Assembly: GCA_015075405.1 (NCBI GenBank)
Contig: JABTUK010000003.1
Location: forward strand, 1,364,001-1,428,000
Length of the DNA: 64,000 bases
Reading direction: 5' to 3'
Origin: Anaerolineales bacterium
GTDB taxonomy: Bacteria; Chloroflexota; Anaerolineae; 4572-78; J111
A program made the translations under genes and the position numbers. Below are positions 44,770-53,827 of this stretch, piece by piece. How positions within the stretch are numbered: the stretch's first letter is position 1; every line of letters begins with the position of its first letter. The notes beneath the pieces were generated by a model that was not told the DNA's origin, made no database searches, and was given only the letters and a program-made list of their open reading frames with translations.

Positions 44770-45584
44770 AGCACGCGCTTGAGCCGGATGAAGTTCTGGC
44801 CCAAATAAGAACAGTCCGTTTGTTAAATCAGGCCGGTTCATCCTCCTACGGCTCGCCGCAGGAGGATGAACAAATCTCGATTGCCTTGCTGAACGGCCTG
44901 ATGGAACTGCAAGGCTTGATGCCGTGGAGTTCCAACTATACCTTTTTGGTAAGTTTAGACCAACTGGCCGATCAAACCAAGCTACTGGCCATTTACAAGC
45001 CCTGCCAGGGAGAACGGCCTTTGTGGGACTTTCCCGATGGCACCTTGTGCCGGCGTGAATTTGCCAGCTATCTGGTGAGTCAAGCATTGGGTTGGCCCAG
45101 TATTCCACCGACAGTGCTGCGCGATGGACCTCACGGCCCCGGCTCGGTGCAGCTTTTTATTGATGCCGAATACGAAGCTCACTACTTCAACATGCGTGAC
45201 GACTCAGGCTTTACCGATGAGTTCCGGCGGGTCGCTTTATTTGATTTTATCGTTAATAATGCCGACCGCAAGGGCGGCCACTGCCTTAAAGCCAAGGATG
45301 GCCGGTTGTGGGTAATTGATCACGGCCTGACGTTCCACACCGACTTTAAGCTGCGAACGGTCATCTGGGAGTTTTGCGAGGAAGCCATTCCGGCTGCCTT
45401 GTTGAAAGATTTGCAACGGTTACAAACCCAAATGGAAACGTCGTCAGAATTCTGCCAAATCCTGACCTGTTTTATCAGCACCCGTGAAATTCAGGCCTTG
45501 AAAAAACGGCTCGACCGGCTGATTGCCACCGGCCGCCTGCCGGAACTGCACCCAGGGCGAAATATTCCCTACCCGCCGGTTTAG
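44760..45584 (+). CDS. SCO1664 family protein, kinase-like fold
   Basis: 274 residues; ATG overlaps the DUF3090 stop. Kinase-like marks: Lys80 in AIYKPCQGERPLWDF, Glu100 in CRREFASYL, a catalytic-loop-like FDFIVNNADRKGGHCL (Asn166/167, Asp169) and a DFG-like VIDHGLTF (Asp187). This resembles the PI3/PI4-kinase or HipA-type fold. With a phosphatase in the same operon it suggests opposing phosphorylation of a shared target. Last gene before a clear terminator. Confidence 0.82.
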   Translation: MVLKHALEPDEVLAQIRTVRLLNQAGSSSYGSPQEDEQISIALLNGLMELQGLMPWSSNYTFLVSLDQLADQTKLLAIYKPCQGERPLWDFPDGTLCRREFASYLVSQALGWPSIPPTVLRDGPHGPGSVQLFIDAEYEAHYFNMRDDSGFTDEFRRVALFDFIVNNADRKGGHCLKAKDGRLWVIDHGLTFHTDFKLRTVIWEFCEEAIPAALLKDLQRLQTQMETSSEFCQILTCFISTREIQALKKRLDRLIATGRLPELHPGRNIPYPPV

Positions 45585-45605
45585 GATTAACAACTTCAAA
45601 TGTAG

Positions 45606-45634
45606 GAGTCCAGCGATGGTGCTGGACTCTTTTT
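45606..45634 (+). terminator. Rho-independent terminator of the phosphatase/DUF3090/SCO1664 operon
   Basis: Stem GAGTCCAGC / GCTGGACTC, six-base loop, then TTTTTATTT. 22 bases after the SCO1664-type stop. Confidence 0.9.
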
Positions 45635-45717
45635 ATTTAAGCCGAAAATCATCCTGAGTAGGGCGTTAGCCCGTATCGAAGGGTGATTTTCAAGCTAATT
45701 CCGAATTTTGGTGTAGT

Positions 45718-47169
45718 TTAAGGAATGGGGATAGCAATAGTAATTCCCAGGGCTTGCAGCGGCTCAATCAACACTGCCGGAAACAGGCCCAACAGGATGG
45801 TGGCCGCCGAGAGTAGCACAATCAGCAGCAGCAGCAGGGGAGGTTCCTGGACGGTAAATACAACGGTAGGTCTGGCCGGTCCTTTGCTGGGTCGGGTCAG
45901 ACGGCGCGGCAATAAGGTGGACCTGAACCCACGCAGGTAGCCGAGGGCCACCCCTAACCCGGCCAGGGCCAGTAGGGCAGACCAACCCGGCTCTACCACC
46001 GCCATCGAACGCAAAAGCTGCCAGTGGGGGGCAAAACCGGCCGTAAAAGGGGTCCCGGCCAGGGTCAAACCGCCTAAAATGAGACCGGCGGTAGCCACCG
46101 GCATTTGTTGGGCCATTTCGCGCAGTTCGGCAAAGCCATCGCTGCCGGCACGGAGGCGAATGACTGAGGTGCTGGTGGCAATCAAGGTCAAGGCCAGCGC
46201 CCGCCCGATTAAACTAACCAGAATGGTGATAACGCCGGTTTCCCCACCCAGCCCCAATAAGGTCAAGGTACAACCCAGGTCAAAAAGCCCGGCATAGCCC
46301 ATGAGTTCGCTAAAGCCGCGCTGCACGCTGGCCATAATCCCCCCCACCAACGCCGTTGCCACCCCCCCCATGATCAGGGCCTGGACCGCTTGGGGCGATT
46401 CGACCAGCCAGGGAAAATCGGCCAGCAGATGGATCAGGGTTGAAAAAGCAATGATGGGAAAAGCGATCAGCACAAAGGCGGCGGTGGCCGGGGCAGACTC
46501 GCCGGAGGCGGTGGTCAGCCAGCTATGAAAAGGCACAACCGCCAACCAGAGGGCAAAGCCAAAGCCCACCAGCAACGTGGTTTGTTCTAAATTACCACCC
46601 GTTTGCAGCCCGCCGCTTAACTGATAAAAATCAATACGCCAGGCAGCCAGCAAAAATAAGGGCGTCGCCAGCGACATCAGCACCAAAAAGCGCAACGCAG
46701 CGCGGGTAGAGTCAACCCGCCCTCCTTGAATTACAAAGACTGTTAAAATAACCGCCACTTCAATTAAAATAGCAATAATACCCAGATGGCGCGACAGGCT
46801 GGCCGCCCCAAAAAGCCCCAAAATAGCCAACCCGGCCGGATAAAAGGTGCGATTGTCACGCCAACTGATGCTGGCCGCCGTCCGGCTTTCGCGTTTGGGC
46901 CGCGTCCGGGGTAGCAGGGCTGGTATTAAAAAAAGCAGCGCGGTCGCGGCAAACAGCAGCAACAAAGTTACTTGCGAAAAACGGTCCAACTCGATACTGC
47001 GACCTAAAAAATTTAAGATGATACCGGTCGGCAGCCAGGTAACGAACCAGGCTAAAAGGAGAGCTACTCCTGCGGCCACCATCGCGCCCAGCCCCAACCG
47101 CCGCAGCACATAAACAACGGGAACTGCCCCAATAGGTAGGGCAATGAGCCAGAAGGCCTGAGGGATCAA
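45718..47169 (-). CDS. Complex I-like proton-conducting membrane subunit (NuoN/M-like)
   Basis: About 484 residues from a TTG at 47169 with GGAGGAGG upstream, overlapping the preceding stop; the longer frame's N terminus is the shadow of that gene. About 13 helices. The proton_antipo_M pattern is visible: LLVGFGFALWLAVVPFHSWL, ESAPATAAFVLIAFPIIAF and LMGYAGLFDLGCTLTLLGLG. Related subunits pump protons in complex I, hydrogenases and Mrp antiporters. No hydrophilic complex I genes are nearby. Confidence 0.8.
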   Translation of the reverse strand: MIPQAFWLIALPIGAVPVVYVLRRLGLGAMVAAGVALLLAWFVTWLPTGIILNFLGRSIELDRFSQVTLLLLFAATALLFLIPALLPRTRPKRESRTAASISWRDNRTFYPAGLAILGLFGAASLSRHLGIIAILIEVAVILTVFVIQGGRVDSTRAALRFLVLMSLATPLFLLAAWRIDFYQLSGGLQTGGNLEQTTLLVGFGFALWLAVVPFHSWLTTASGESAPATAAFVLIAFPIIAFSTLIHLLADFPWLVESPQAVQALIMGGVATALVGGIMASVQRGFSELMGYAGLFDLGCTLTLLGLGGETGVITILVSLIGRALALTLIATSTSVIRLRAGSDGFAELREMAQQMPVATAGLILGGLTLAGTPFTAGFAPHWQLLRSMAVVEPGWSALLALAGLGVALGYLRGFRSTLLPRRLTRPSKGPARPTVVFTVQEPPLLLLLIVLLSAATILLGLFPAVLIEPLQALGITIAIPIP

Positions 47170-47888
47170 AATTCCTCCTCCAACCCGGCCCCTTTGGCTA
47201 TAATCAGGTAGCCAATTGCCAGAGCAATCAATAAATTGACGGCGCCCCACAGCCCAGTCATCAATAAACTCTTCTCGATGGTGGTGTAATACAAGTCGAA
47301 GCCGGTCAAAGCGGTGAAGAGGCCATGCGCCACCCGCATGGGATCCTCGGTCAAAATTAGAGTGACCAGGCCGGCTAAAACCAGCCAATAGACAGCCGTA
47401 GTCATATTCAGCGATAAATCCGGCAGCGTAAACGTGTTACTTAGGGTGTTGGCAATAATGATCATTAATAAGACCGCCAAAACCCTGAACATGAAGCCGG
47501 TTGCGGCCGGGCTGCGCCGGCGATCCTGGCCTTTTATCAGCGACATGAGCGAGAAATTGGACCACCCTCTAAAATTGATCCAGCCGGCGCCTTTATTCCC
47601 CTCTGCCGGGGAGGCAAAAAAGGCCAGCCGAGTGGAAACCTGCCGGGCCGACAAAAAGAGAATGGGGCAGATAAAAGCGCCAATCATGACCTTTAAAGCG
47701 GCCAGGTCGGGTCGGATGACGCGAGATAAAATCAGGCCGGCCAGGATATATTGCGCCAGCAAAGCCAGAATTAGCGTGCGCCAATCCCGCGCCACCAGAA
47801 TGACCCCGGCGGTGATAAACAACCCCAGCAGGGCTGACTCTTGGGTTAAAAATTGTAATCGAGCTAAAATTTCCGGTAGTGTTGGCAT
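47166..47888 (-). CDS. Small multi-helix membrane protein between two antiporter subunits
   Basis: 240 residues with about six helices and a soluble loop (about 90-120). Position and helix number are like HyfE/NuoK+J-type subunits, but no firm match is seen. Helix starts include ESALLGLFITAGVILVARDW and ALKVMIGAFICPILFLSARQ. It overlaps the downstream NuoN-like start and precedes it in the operon. Confidence 0.6.
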   Translation of the reverse strand: MPTLPEILARLQFLTQESALLGLFITAGVILVARDWRTLILALLAQYILAGLILSRVIRPDLAALKVMIGAFICPILFLSARQVSTRLAFFASPAEGNKGAGWINFRGWSNFSLMSLIKGQDRRRSPAATGFMFRVLAVLLMIIIANTLSNTFTLPDLSLNMTTAVYWLVLAGLVTLILTEDPMRVAHGLFTALTGFDLYYTTIEKSLLMTGLWGAVNLLIALAIGYLIIAKGAGLEEEF

Positions 47889-47952
47889 TAAGAATTAGTG
47901 TTCGCTTTAGGCACTTAGGCATTCACATCGACAAAAAATTATCGATCCTTTT

Positions 47953-48009
47953 GGCGAATGGCGAATGGCGAATCAGAACCATCATTCGCCATTCGCTTAT
48001 TCGCCATTC
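47953..48009. repeat. Palindrome of GAATGGC heptamers
   Basis: Same unit and layout as at 13921 and 16416. Interrupts the antiporter gene set between the NuoL-like stop and the small subunit. Confidence 0.8.
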
Positions 48010-48035
48010 TTTTCCAAGCGTAGTCTTGGAAAAAC

Positions 48036-49658
48036 TTAGGTTCCTAACAAAATAATCAAAATACCGACCAGCGCGGTAAACAAGGCCCAGCCCATATAGT
48101 GGCGACCCTCAAGAATGACCCGTATCCGCAAGATAAAACGGCCCAGCCAGTTTAGCCAGGCGGCCCACCAGGGTAATAACCAGCCCAGGCGGGCAAAATC
48201 GGCCAGCAGGAAGGGGGCTATTTTTAGCCGGTGGGTCAAAGTTGGCCTGAAATAGCCCAGCCCAAACCCACCCAGAATTGTGACCGCCAAAGCGCCTACA
48301 ATGGCGGCTTCCTGTTGAAAATTGGCCGAAGGCAAGTCTGTCCGGGTCAGCGTCGCCAGAATCAAGGGGGCCAGGCCAGGGATCAAAAACGGGACCATGA
48401 CCACAATCCCCACCATCGAGCGCCGCTCGCTCTGTTCATCCCCTTGCCACAACAACAGCCAATAACGGACCAGCCCGCTCAGGGCCAGGCTTTCGGACAA
48501 AATGACCAAAAACAGCAGCGGAATGTTATCTCTCAGCAGCAGCGCGTGGTAGAGGCTGGTCCGGGCCAACCAGCCCAGCGAAAAAGGCAACCCGATTAGA
48601 GTCAATGTGGCTGCGACAGCCGGCAGATAGGGCCAGGACCAGGCGCCTTCGGTGAGGCGGGGCCGGCCCAGGTGAGGCGTAATCCACAAAACCACGATGC
48701 TCAACATCAAGCCAACGCTGTAGGCTGTGGTAGCGACCTGGTCCAACGGCACAACCAGCACTAAAAAGGCTGTTCCGACCAGCAGCAGGCGGGCCAGCAA
48801 ATCCGATCGTTCGTCCGACAGCCAGGCCAGCAGCCCGTTGAGCAGCATAAACAGCCCAAACAACCAGGGCATCAGGCCGGTTAGCGGTTGAACCAGCACC
48901 CGCGCCGCCAGGTAGACGCCAATCAGCAGCGACAGCGCCAGATAAGCCAGCGTCCCATAATCCTGCCAGCGGCCATGCGCGTTGGTTTCGATAAAAGGAT
49001 ACAACCCCAACCGCAGCCACAAGGCCAAGCCCAGCCACAGCGCCCCCGGCCCAGCGCCCGGCGTTGGCCCCAGGCTAGCCAACATCAGCCCGGCGATGGT
49101 AAATAAGCCCAGAAAGATGCGGGCAATACTCAGCTCGCGGTGGCCGCGCTGGAGCCAATAAAACATGGTTAGCACATCAAAGCCCAGGACGGCATAAACC
49201 AGGGTCAGGCCGTTGGCCGAGACAAACAGAAAACACGCCCCCGCGCCCAGCACCAGCCAGATCGCCAGGTCGCTGACATTTTCTTCTCGTTTAGGGGGCG
49301 CGGGGAGGATCAGGGGAGTAGCCAGCGTGACTGCCAGCAAAATCAGGATGGTCAGCAGCAAAAAGGGCAGGCTCAGCGCATCGGCGCGAATGGTCAAAGC
49401 GGCGACCGTGTCGGCGCTGGAGAAGTTCCAGCCGGAAAGCAGTTCCAGTCCTTCGCCGGCTGCATCGGCTCCAAAGGTGAGGCGGACTCCCGCCAAAGCC
49501 ACGGCCGCCAGACCAACCACCACCGGTGCGCTCCAATGGCGCAGTTCCGATTGCGCCCGCCAGCGCGAGGCCAATTGTAAAGCGACCAACGGCAAAATGA
49601 AAGCGCCCAACAGCAAAACCGCCGCCGGCGCCAGAGGTGAAAACAGTGCTCCCAACAT
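48036..49658 (-). CDS. Complex I-like proton-conducting membrane subunit (NuoL/M-like)
   Basis: About 540 residues from the ATG at 49658 (MLGALFSPLAPAAVLLLGAF); the longer frame adds a non-native stretch. About 14 helices. Marks: LPFLLLTILILLAVTLATPLIL in parts, GALWLGLALWLRLGLYPFIETN and a C-terminal amphipathic region. Upstream partner of the two membrane genes that follow. It may form an ion-translocating module with them. Confidence 0.75.
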   Translation of the reverse strand: MLGALFSPLAPAAVLLLGAFILPLVALQLASRWRAQSELRHWSAPVVVGLAAVALAGVRLTFGADAAGEGLELLSGWNFSSADTVAALTIRADALSLPFLLLTILILLAVTLATPLILPAPPKREENVSDLAIWLVLGAGACFLFVSANGLTLVYAVLGFDVLTMFYWLQRGHRELSIARIFLGLFTIAGLMLASLGPTPGAGPGALWLGLALWLRLGLYPFIETNAHGRWQDYGTLAYLALSLLIGVYLAARVLVQPLTGLMPWLFGLFMLLNGLLAWLSDERSDLLARLLLVGTAFLVLVVPLDQVATTAYSVGLMLSIVVLWITPHLGRPRLTEGAWSWPYLPAVAATLTLIGLPFSLGWLARTSLYHALLLRDNIPLLFLVILSESLALSGLVRYWLLLWQGDEQSERRSMVGIVVMVPFLIPGLAPLILATLTRTDLPSANFQQEAAIVGALAVTILGGFGLGYFRPTLTHRLKIAPFLLADFARLGWLLPWWAAWLNWLGRFILRIRVILEGRHYMGWALFTALVGILIILLGT

Positions 49659-49734
49659 GAGGGTTTGAATTGTAGCATAAAGCAAGCGTAATGGAAAAAT
49701 GAAGAACTCAATGAGACTGTGGGGAACTTGGGGA

Positions 49735-49763
49735 TTGCATCTCCGCATCGAGTAGCTTATAAT
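49735..49763 (+). promoter_or_regulatory. Sigma-70 promoter of the DUF2283 gene
   Basis: TTGCAT (49735-49740), 17-base spacer, TATAAT (49758-49763). Predicted start near 49770, which rules out an initiation codon at 49772 for a leadered message and supports the ATG at 49811. Confidence 0.7.
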
Positions 49764-49810
49764 ACCAGGCAATGTTTGGGCCGTTTTTATCTATAGCCAA
49801 AGGTGAGCGA

Positions 49811-50209
49811 ATGAGCGAAAAAGTTATAGAATATTATGAGTATGACGAAGAAGGTGATGTACTGGACGTATATTTTGGCGAAAAACGTCCCGCCTGGACG
49901 ATTGAACTGACCGACCATATTATGCTCAGCCTCGACCGGCAAACCGGGCAGGCGGTGGCTCTATCATTTTTGGATTTCACTGAACTCATCCACCCAACTC
50001 CGCTGGGGCCGCGAAGTTTCCCCTTGACCGGCTTGGCTGACTTACCCCTGGTCGAGCGCGATTTGGTGGTGAAGGCGCTGACTACCCCGCCTGTCAATGC
50101 CTGGTTGGATATTTCCGCCGTACAATCCTTACCGGACTCACCTTTTGCGGTGACCCATTTGCAGATGCCCCCGCCGGAGGTGTTGGAGTTAGTTGCAGCG
50201 GCGGTTTAA
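49811..50209 (+). CDS. DUF2283 domain protein
   Basis: 132 residues from the ATG at 49811 with AGGTGAGCG upstream and a good promoter 50 bases before. The DUF2283 core is at the N terminus: YYEYDEEGDVLDVYFGE and IMLSLDRQTGQAVALSFLDF. DUF2283 proteins are small and often lie near toxin-antitoxin genes. Divergent from the antiporter genes and convergent with the nSTAND-like gene. Role unknown. Confidence 0.78.
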   Translation: MSEKVIEYYEYDEEGDVLDVYFGEKRPAWTIELTDHIMLSLDRQTGQAVALSFLDFTELIHPTPLGPRSFPLTGLADLPLVERDLVVKALTTPPVNAWLDISAVQSLPDSPFAVTHLQMPPPEVLELVAAAV

Positions 50210-50235
50210 CCAACCGCCCATCCTTTAAAGTGCTC

Positions 50236-53058
50236 TCACTCTCGCGTCGGAAGCACAGATAGATCACCTTTCCAACTTGCTACACTTGATGGCACCCATC
50301 CTTCTGTACCGTCTGGCACTTGCACAAATACCCAGTCTCCTGCCTCGTTTCGAGCAACTGCTGTTAGCTGGTCATTTTTAGATAGCCGTACCAACCGGTT
50401 AAACTCAATACCTGGTCCTGACCTCACTCCTAATCGAAATACAGTCACAGCACCTGCAACCTCGTGTACAGCTACTAGCGTAGGTGTAACCGTCGATTCA
50501 GGCAAAAAGGATGGAATCCACGAAAGAAGAATTACAAGAGTAGCCACAATAAGCAGAAAAGTCAATACAGAAATCTTTTGAAAGGAAGTTTTAGCAGTTG
50601 TCTCCCAAGCCGACCTTTCTGTGTTTAATTTAGTTTCTACCTCAGTTATTTTTGTTTGAGATAGGTAGGCTGATCGTGTCATTCTTTCAATTGTGGCCTC
50701 AGCTTTTTGCCGGACTTCTATCTCTGTCTTTAACTGATCTTGTAACTGCTTCAATTCAGCTTCAAACTGAAAGCTCCTCTTGCTCTCCTGTTGAGCAATT
50801 TCCTCCGCTTTTCGTCGTGTTTCCGTCTCAGCTTTTAACTGACCTTGTAAATTAGCCACCTCGATTTCAAGCTTGCGACGTCGTTCAATCTCCTGTTGAG
50901 TATCAGTTTCAACCTTCTGTCGAAGATGACTTTCCGTCTCTAATTGGTAATGTAACTTTTCTATTTCCTTTTGATTTTGGGAACGGGTCTCAGTTTCCTT
51001 CTCAAGAGCATCCTCTACTTGCTGTCGAGTCTCTTTTTCAGCATCAAGCCTATCCTGTAACAACTTTATTTTCTTTTCGCGAGCATTCATCTCATCTTGA
51101 GCTTGAGCTTTCGTTTGTTGCCGAATTTCTTTTTCCTTTTCTAATTCTAGCTGCAACTCTTCCACATCGAGGCCAGTCACAGCCTTATGTAGGTAACGGG
51201 TAGCTTCATGATAAGTTGGCTCCAGTGAAACCACCTCGGCCAATAACTTTTGAGCTACAGCGCGGTCATTAGCTTGTAACGCACCCACAGCCCGCTGATA
51301 CAAATCATCCAATCGTGTTTTACGCTCAAGCAATTCTAGATCGGGCAAATTATCTCGTTCTTCAGGATAATCCTGATGAAGTTGTTTGGCTATCCCTAGG
51401 GCAGCAGCATATTTTCCTGCTCCTTGTAATAAAACCATTTCTCGTTGCGCATCTTCCAGGCGGCGATGGCGCAACAGAGCTTCCACCTTTGCTACATACT
51501 CTGGCAGGTTAGCCTGCTGATAGGCACGAAGAGCCTTATCCAAATTATTGCGAGCTAAATCTTCATCGCCTCGTTTTATCCAAATTTGCTGCCTGCTGTT
51601 AACTGCTTCCGGTTGGTTTGGCTCTAATTGCAATACTCGCTCGTACAGAGCCAACTGTTCATCCTCGTCTTCAGCTTTCCGGGCTTGGAGGAGAAGTACC
51701 TGCACTAATCGAGGTCGAGCGGCAGCGGGGTAGTATTGATATAAACTCTCTAGAAGTTGTCTTGCTTCAGTCACTTGGTCTTGAGTCAAGAGAATATCAG
51801 CTAATAATTCATTAGCTCGCAAGTGATTTGGGTTGAGACGAATAGCCTGGCGTAACTGAGGAATTGCTTCCTCTAATTCACCTAATTGATAATGACCTTT
51901 CCCTGTTTGGAAGTAACCTTCCGCCAACGGTTGAATACGGTCCAGTTCCTCCTGTACCCGGCTCAACGGCTTGCGCTCGGCAATCCAGCAGCGTAATAGT
52001 TCCACCCGGAAACGATATCCGCCATCCGCCGGTTCAATCAAATCCCACTCTTGTAACAGTTGGGGCGCATCTTGCAACTCTCGGATAATAACCACTACCC
52101 CGCTGTCACGCAGCAATCGCTCTAGCGATTCCTGACTAATCGGTCCCAGACCAGCTTCGGCCAGAGCCGAAGCAACCACTCGCTCCGCCGGAGGCAGGCC
52201 ATTCCACAGCCACTCCAGAGCGTTACGGCTGGCCTCCAACACGTTGGGAATAACTGCTTCCACCTCATTCGGTGTTACCAACGGCGTATCTTCCGGCTCA
52301 TCGTCATAAGCCTGTTCCCAAACCAAGTAACACAATTGCTGCGTCAAAAAGGGGTGGCCGTTGGTCAATTGCCAGACCCGCTCGGTCGCGTCGTCAGACC
52401 AACGCAGGCTGTGGTTGGTTTCGGCCAGGCGCACAAGTTTGACTGTATCTTCCTGATTTAGCAACGAGACTCGCTGATGAGGAATGCTTTTGAAAAGAGA
52501 GAGGGCGATATTAGCCAAATCAGCTACATTGCGGCCAATGACGAAGACAAAATCAAGCCGCTGAGGATCGCTGGCAATTAGGCCACGTAAATAAGGGAAG
52601 AAAGCCACGGCCGCTTGTTCGGATTTAGGATCGGCCAGCACATCAAATTCATCGAGCAGAAGCACGAGTGAAGCACTATTTGGTAGGCTATCCAAAATTG
52701 CAGGCAGCCATTCATCACGAAAAGCTGTTTCAGGATCAGTCCCCAGGTCGGGATTGGGGTGATCAAGCGCATGAGCAATCGTTTGAGCCAATTCTTGCAG
52801 CACCCGGCCCAGCGGCCACGTGGCTTTATCTTGCAAATCAAATAAGACTGGATGATACGGTCCTTCGTGGGGCAGCCAGGCGGTCAGATGTTGCAAGATC
52901 GAGGTCTTACCAATTCGCCGCTGACCATACAGTACAATGGCATTTTGATGGGGGTTACGCAGCACCCGCACTACCTCGCGCAGCACGTCGGCCCGGCCAA
53001 TGAAGGCTTCGCCGCCGCCAACAGGATTGCCGGCAATGTAGGGGTTAAGTTTCATCAT
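50236..53058 (-). CDS. nSTAND-like ATPase with TPRs, coiled coil, membrane segment and SH3 domain
   Basis: 940 residues. N-terminal AAA/STAND ATPase: NPVGGGEAFIGRADVLREVV, Walker A GQRRIGKTS (about 44-52), Walker B LVLLLDEFDVL (about 130), then HPFLTQQLCYLVWE and a winged-helix-like region. TPR repeats at about 375-480 and 560-640 (YFQTGKGHYQLGELEEAI). A long charged coiled coil at about 640-815 (repeated RQxxE), a single membrane helix at 828-851 and an outer SH3b domain at about 870-935 (LGVRSGPGIEFNRLVRL). It could link an outer-surface signal to a cytoplasmic STAND switch; direction of signalling is inference. The toxin-antitoxin pair lies upstream. Confidence 0.82.
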   Translation of the reverse strand: MMKLNPYIAGNPVGGGEAFIGRADVLREVVRVLRNPHQNAIVLYGQRRIGKTSILQHLTAWLPHEGPYHPVLFDLQDKATWPLGRVLQELAQTIAHALDHPNPDLGTDPETAFRDEWLPAILDSLPNSASLVLLLDEFDVLADPKSEQAAVAFFPYLRGLIASDPQRLDFVFVIGRNVADLANIALSLFKSIPHQRVSLLNQEDTVKLVRLAETNHSLRWSDDATERVWQLTNGHPFLTQQLCYLVWEQAYDDEPEDTPLVTPNEVEAVIPNVLEASRNALEWLWNGLPPAERVVASALAEAGLGPISQESLERLLRDSGVVVIIRELQDAPQLLQEWDLIEPADGGYRFRVELLRCWIAERKPLSRVQEELDRIQPLAEGYFQTGKGHYQLGELEEAIPQLRQAIRLNPNHLRANELLADILLTQDQVTEARQLLESLYQYYPAAARPRLVQVLLLQARKAEDEDEQLALYERVLQLEPNQPEAVNSRQQIWIKRGDEDLARNNLDKALRAYQQANLPEYVAKVEALLRHRRLEDAQREMVLLQGAGKYAAALGIAKQLHQDYPEERDNLPDLELLERKTRLDDLYQRAVGALQANDRAVAQKLLAEVVSLEPTYHEATRYLHKAVTGLDVEELQLELEKEKEIRQQTKAQAQDEMNAREKKIKLLQDRLDAEKETRQQVEDALEKETETRSQNQKEIEKLHYQLETESHLRQKVETDTQQEIERRRKLEIEVANLQGQLKAETETRRKAEEIAQQESKRSFQFEAELKQLQDQLKTEIEVRQKAEATIERMTRSAYLSQTKITEVETKLNTERSAWETTAKTSFQKISVLTFLLIVATLVILLSWIPSFLPESTVTPTLVAVHEVAGAVTVFRLGVRSGPGIEFNRLVRLSKNDQLTAVARNEAGDWVFVQVPDGTEGWVPSSVASWKGDLSVLPTRE

Positions 53059-53102
53059 TTCAAGCTGTTAGTCATTCGTAGTACAGGAATAATTTTTTTA
53101 CA

Positions 53103-53465
53103 TTACAGGGGAATAAAAATAGTCTGGTCTTGAAACTCATCTGCGGCCGCAATTTCCCAGAGGAGAAACAAGCTCTCAATCACTTGCCCCAGCAGTGCAC
53201 CTCGTCGCAGCAGCAGAATACCTGACGTATGTCGTCCAGCCGCAAAATGAGCTTGTAGATGGGCCGGCATAGTGCGCCGATTATTCGTTACCAGGGTAAA
53301 ACCTGTTTGTTCAATCCATTGCAGCAAATCCGGGTCAGATGTGCCTTTAGCCGGAGCGCCCGGTTGACCGACAATGAGAATGTCCATGTTCGGGGACAAA
53401 CGCAGTAGTTGGTCCTGAATGGCATGAGGCACATGTTCATCCAATAAGAACCGTAGCCGTTTCAT
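53103..53465 (-). CDS. DUF5615 PIN-like toxin
   Basis: 120 residues. MKRLRFLLDEHVPHAIQDQL is the DUF5615 start with acidic DEHV; TLVTNNRRTMPAHLQAH is the second motif. PIN-like nuclease fold. It overlaps the DUF433 antitoxin stop by four bases (ATGA), the standard order of this pair. Probably an RNase inhibited by its partner. Confidence 0.85.
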   Translation of the reverse strand: MKRLRFLLDEHVPHAIQDQLLRLSPNMDILIVGQPGAPAKGTSDPDLLQWIEQTGFTLVTNNRRTMPAHLQAHFAAGRHTSGILLLRRGALLGQVIESLFLLWEIAAADEFQDQTIFIPL

Positions 53466-53827
53466 TCCGGAGTCTCAGAATGATAATCTATGCGTCTTTC
53501 AGCCAGCAAGACCGTCTGTTGGTGATTCTTAATTCGCTCCTTTAACTGGAGAGCAAACGCCGGCAGGTTGCGGTCGTACTCCTGCTCGGTGCGAGTTGTA
53601 TATTCCCGCCACGTTTCGAGATAGGCATCCATTTTGGGGCGATGATGTAAATAGTAAGTAATGGCAGCATAGACCTGTTCGAGTGAGAGGCTCCGATATC
53701 GGGCAGCAATCTCCTCAGGGCTGGAACCGGATAGATAGTCGTCCAGGACTGTCTCGATGCCCACTCGCGTCCCCTTAATGCGGATATCGCCCTCACTCAG
53801 AAACTCAAAAAAACTTTCTAATTCCAT
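53462..53827 (-). CDS. DUF433 antitoxin
   Basis: About 121 residues from the ATG at 53827 (MELESFFEFLSEGDIRIKG), preceded by GGGGAGAT; the longer frame is unlikely. DUF433 core: IRIKGTRVGIETVLDDYLSG, SPEEIAARYRSLSLEQVYAA in parts and a coiled YLHHRPKMDAYLETW. Partner of the DUF5615 toxin that follows. Confidence 0.85.
   Translation of the reverse strand: MELESFFEFLSEGDIRIKGTRVGIETVLDDYLSGSSPEEIAARYRSLSLEQVYAAITYYLHHRPKMDAYLETWREYTTRTEQEYDRNLPAFALQLKERIKNHQQTVLLAERRIDYHSETPE

Noticed and set aside
47166..47388. Extended N terminus of the NuoN/M-like gene
   Set aside because: It is the shadow frame of the preceding gene; a ribosome binding site supports the TTG at 47169.
45718..49658. Standard nuo operon call
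   Set aside because: Only membrane antiporter-type subunits are present; no soluble complex I genes.
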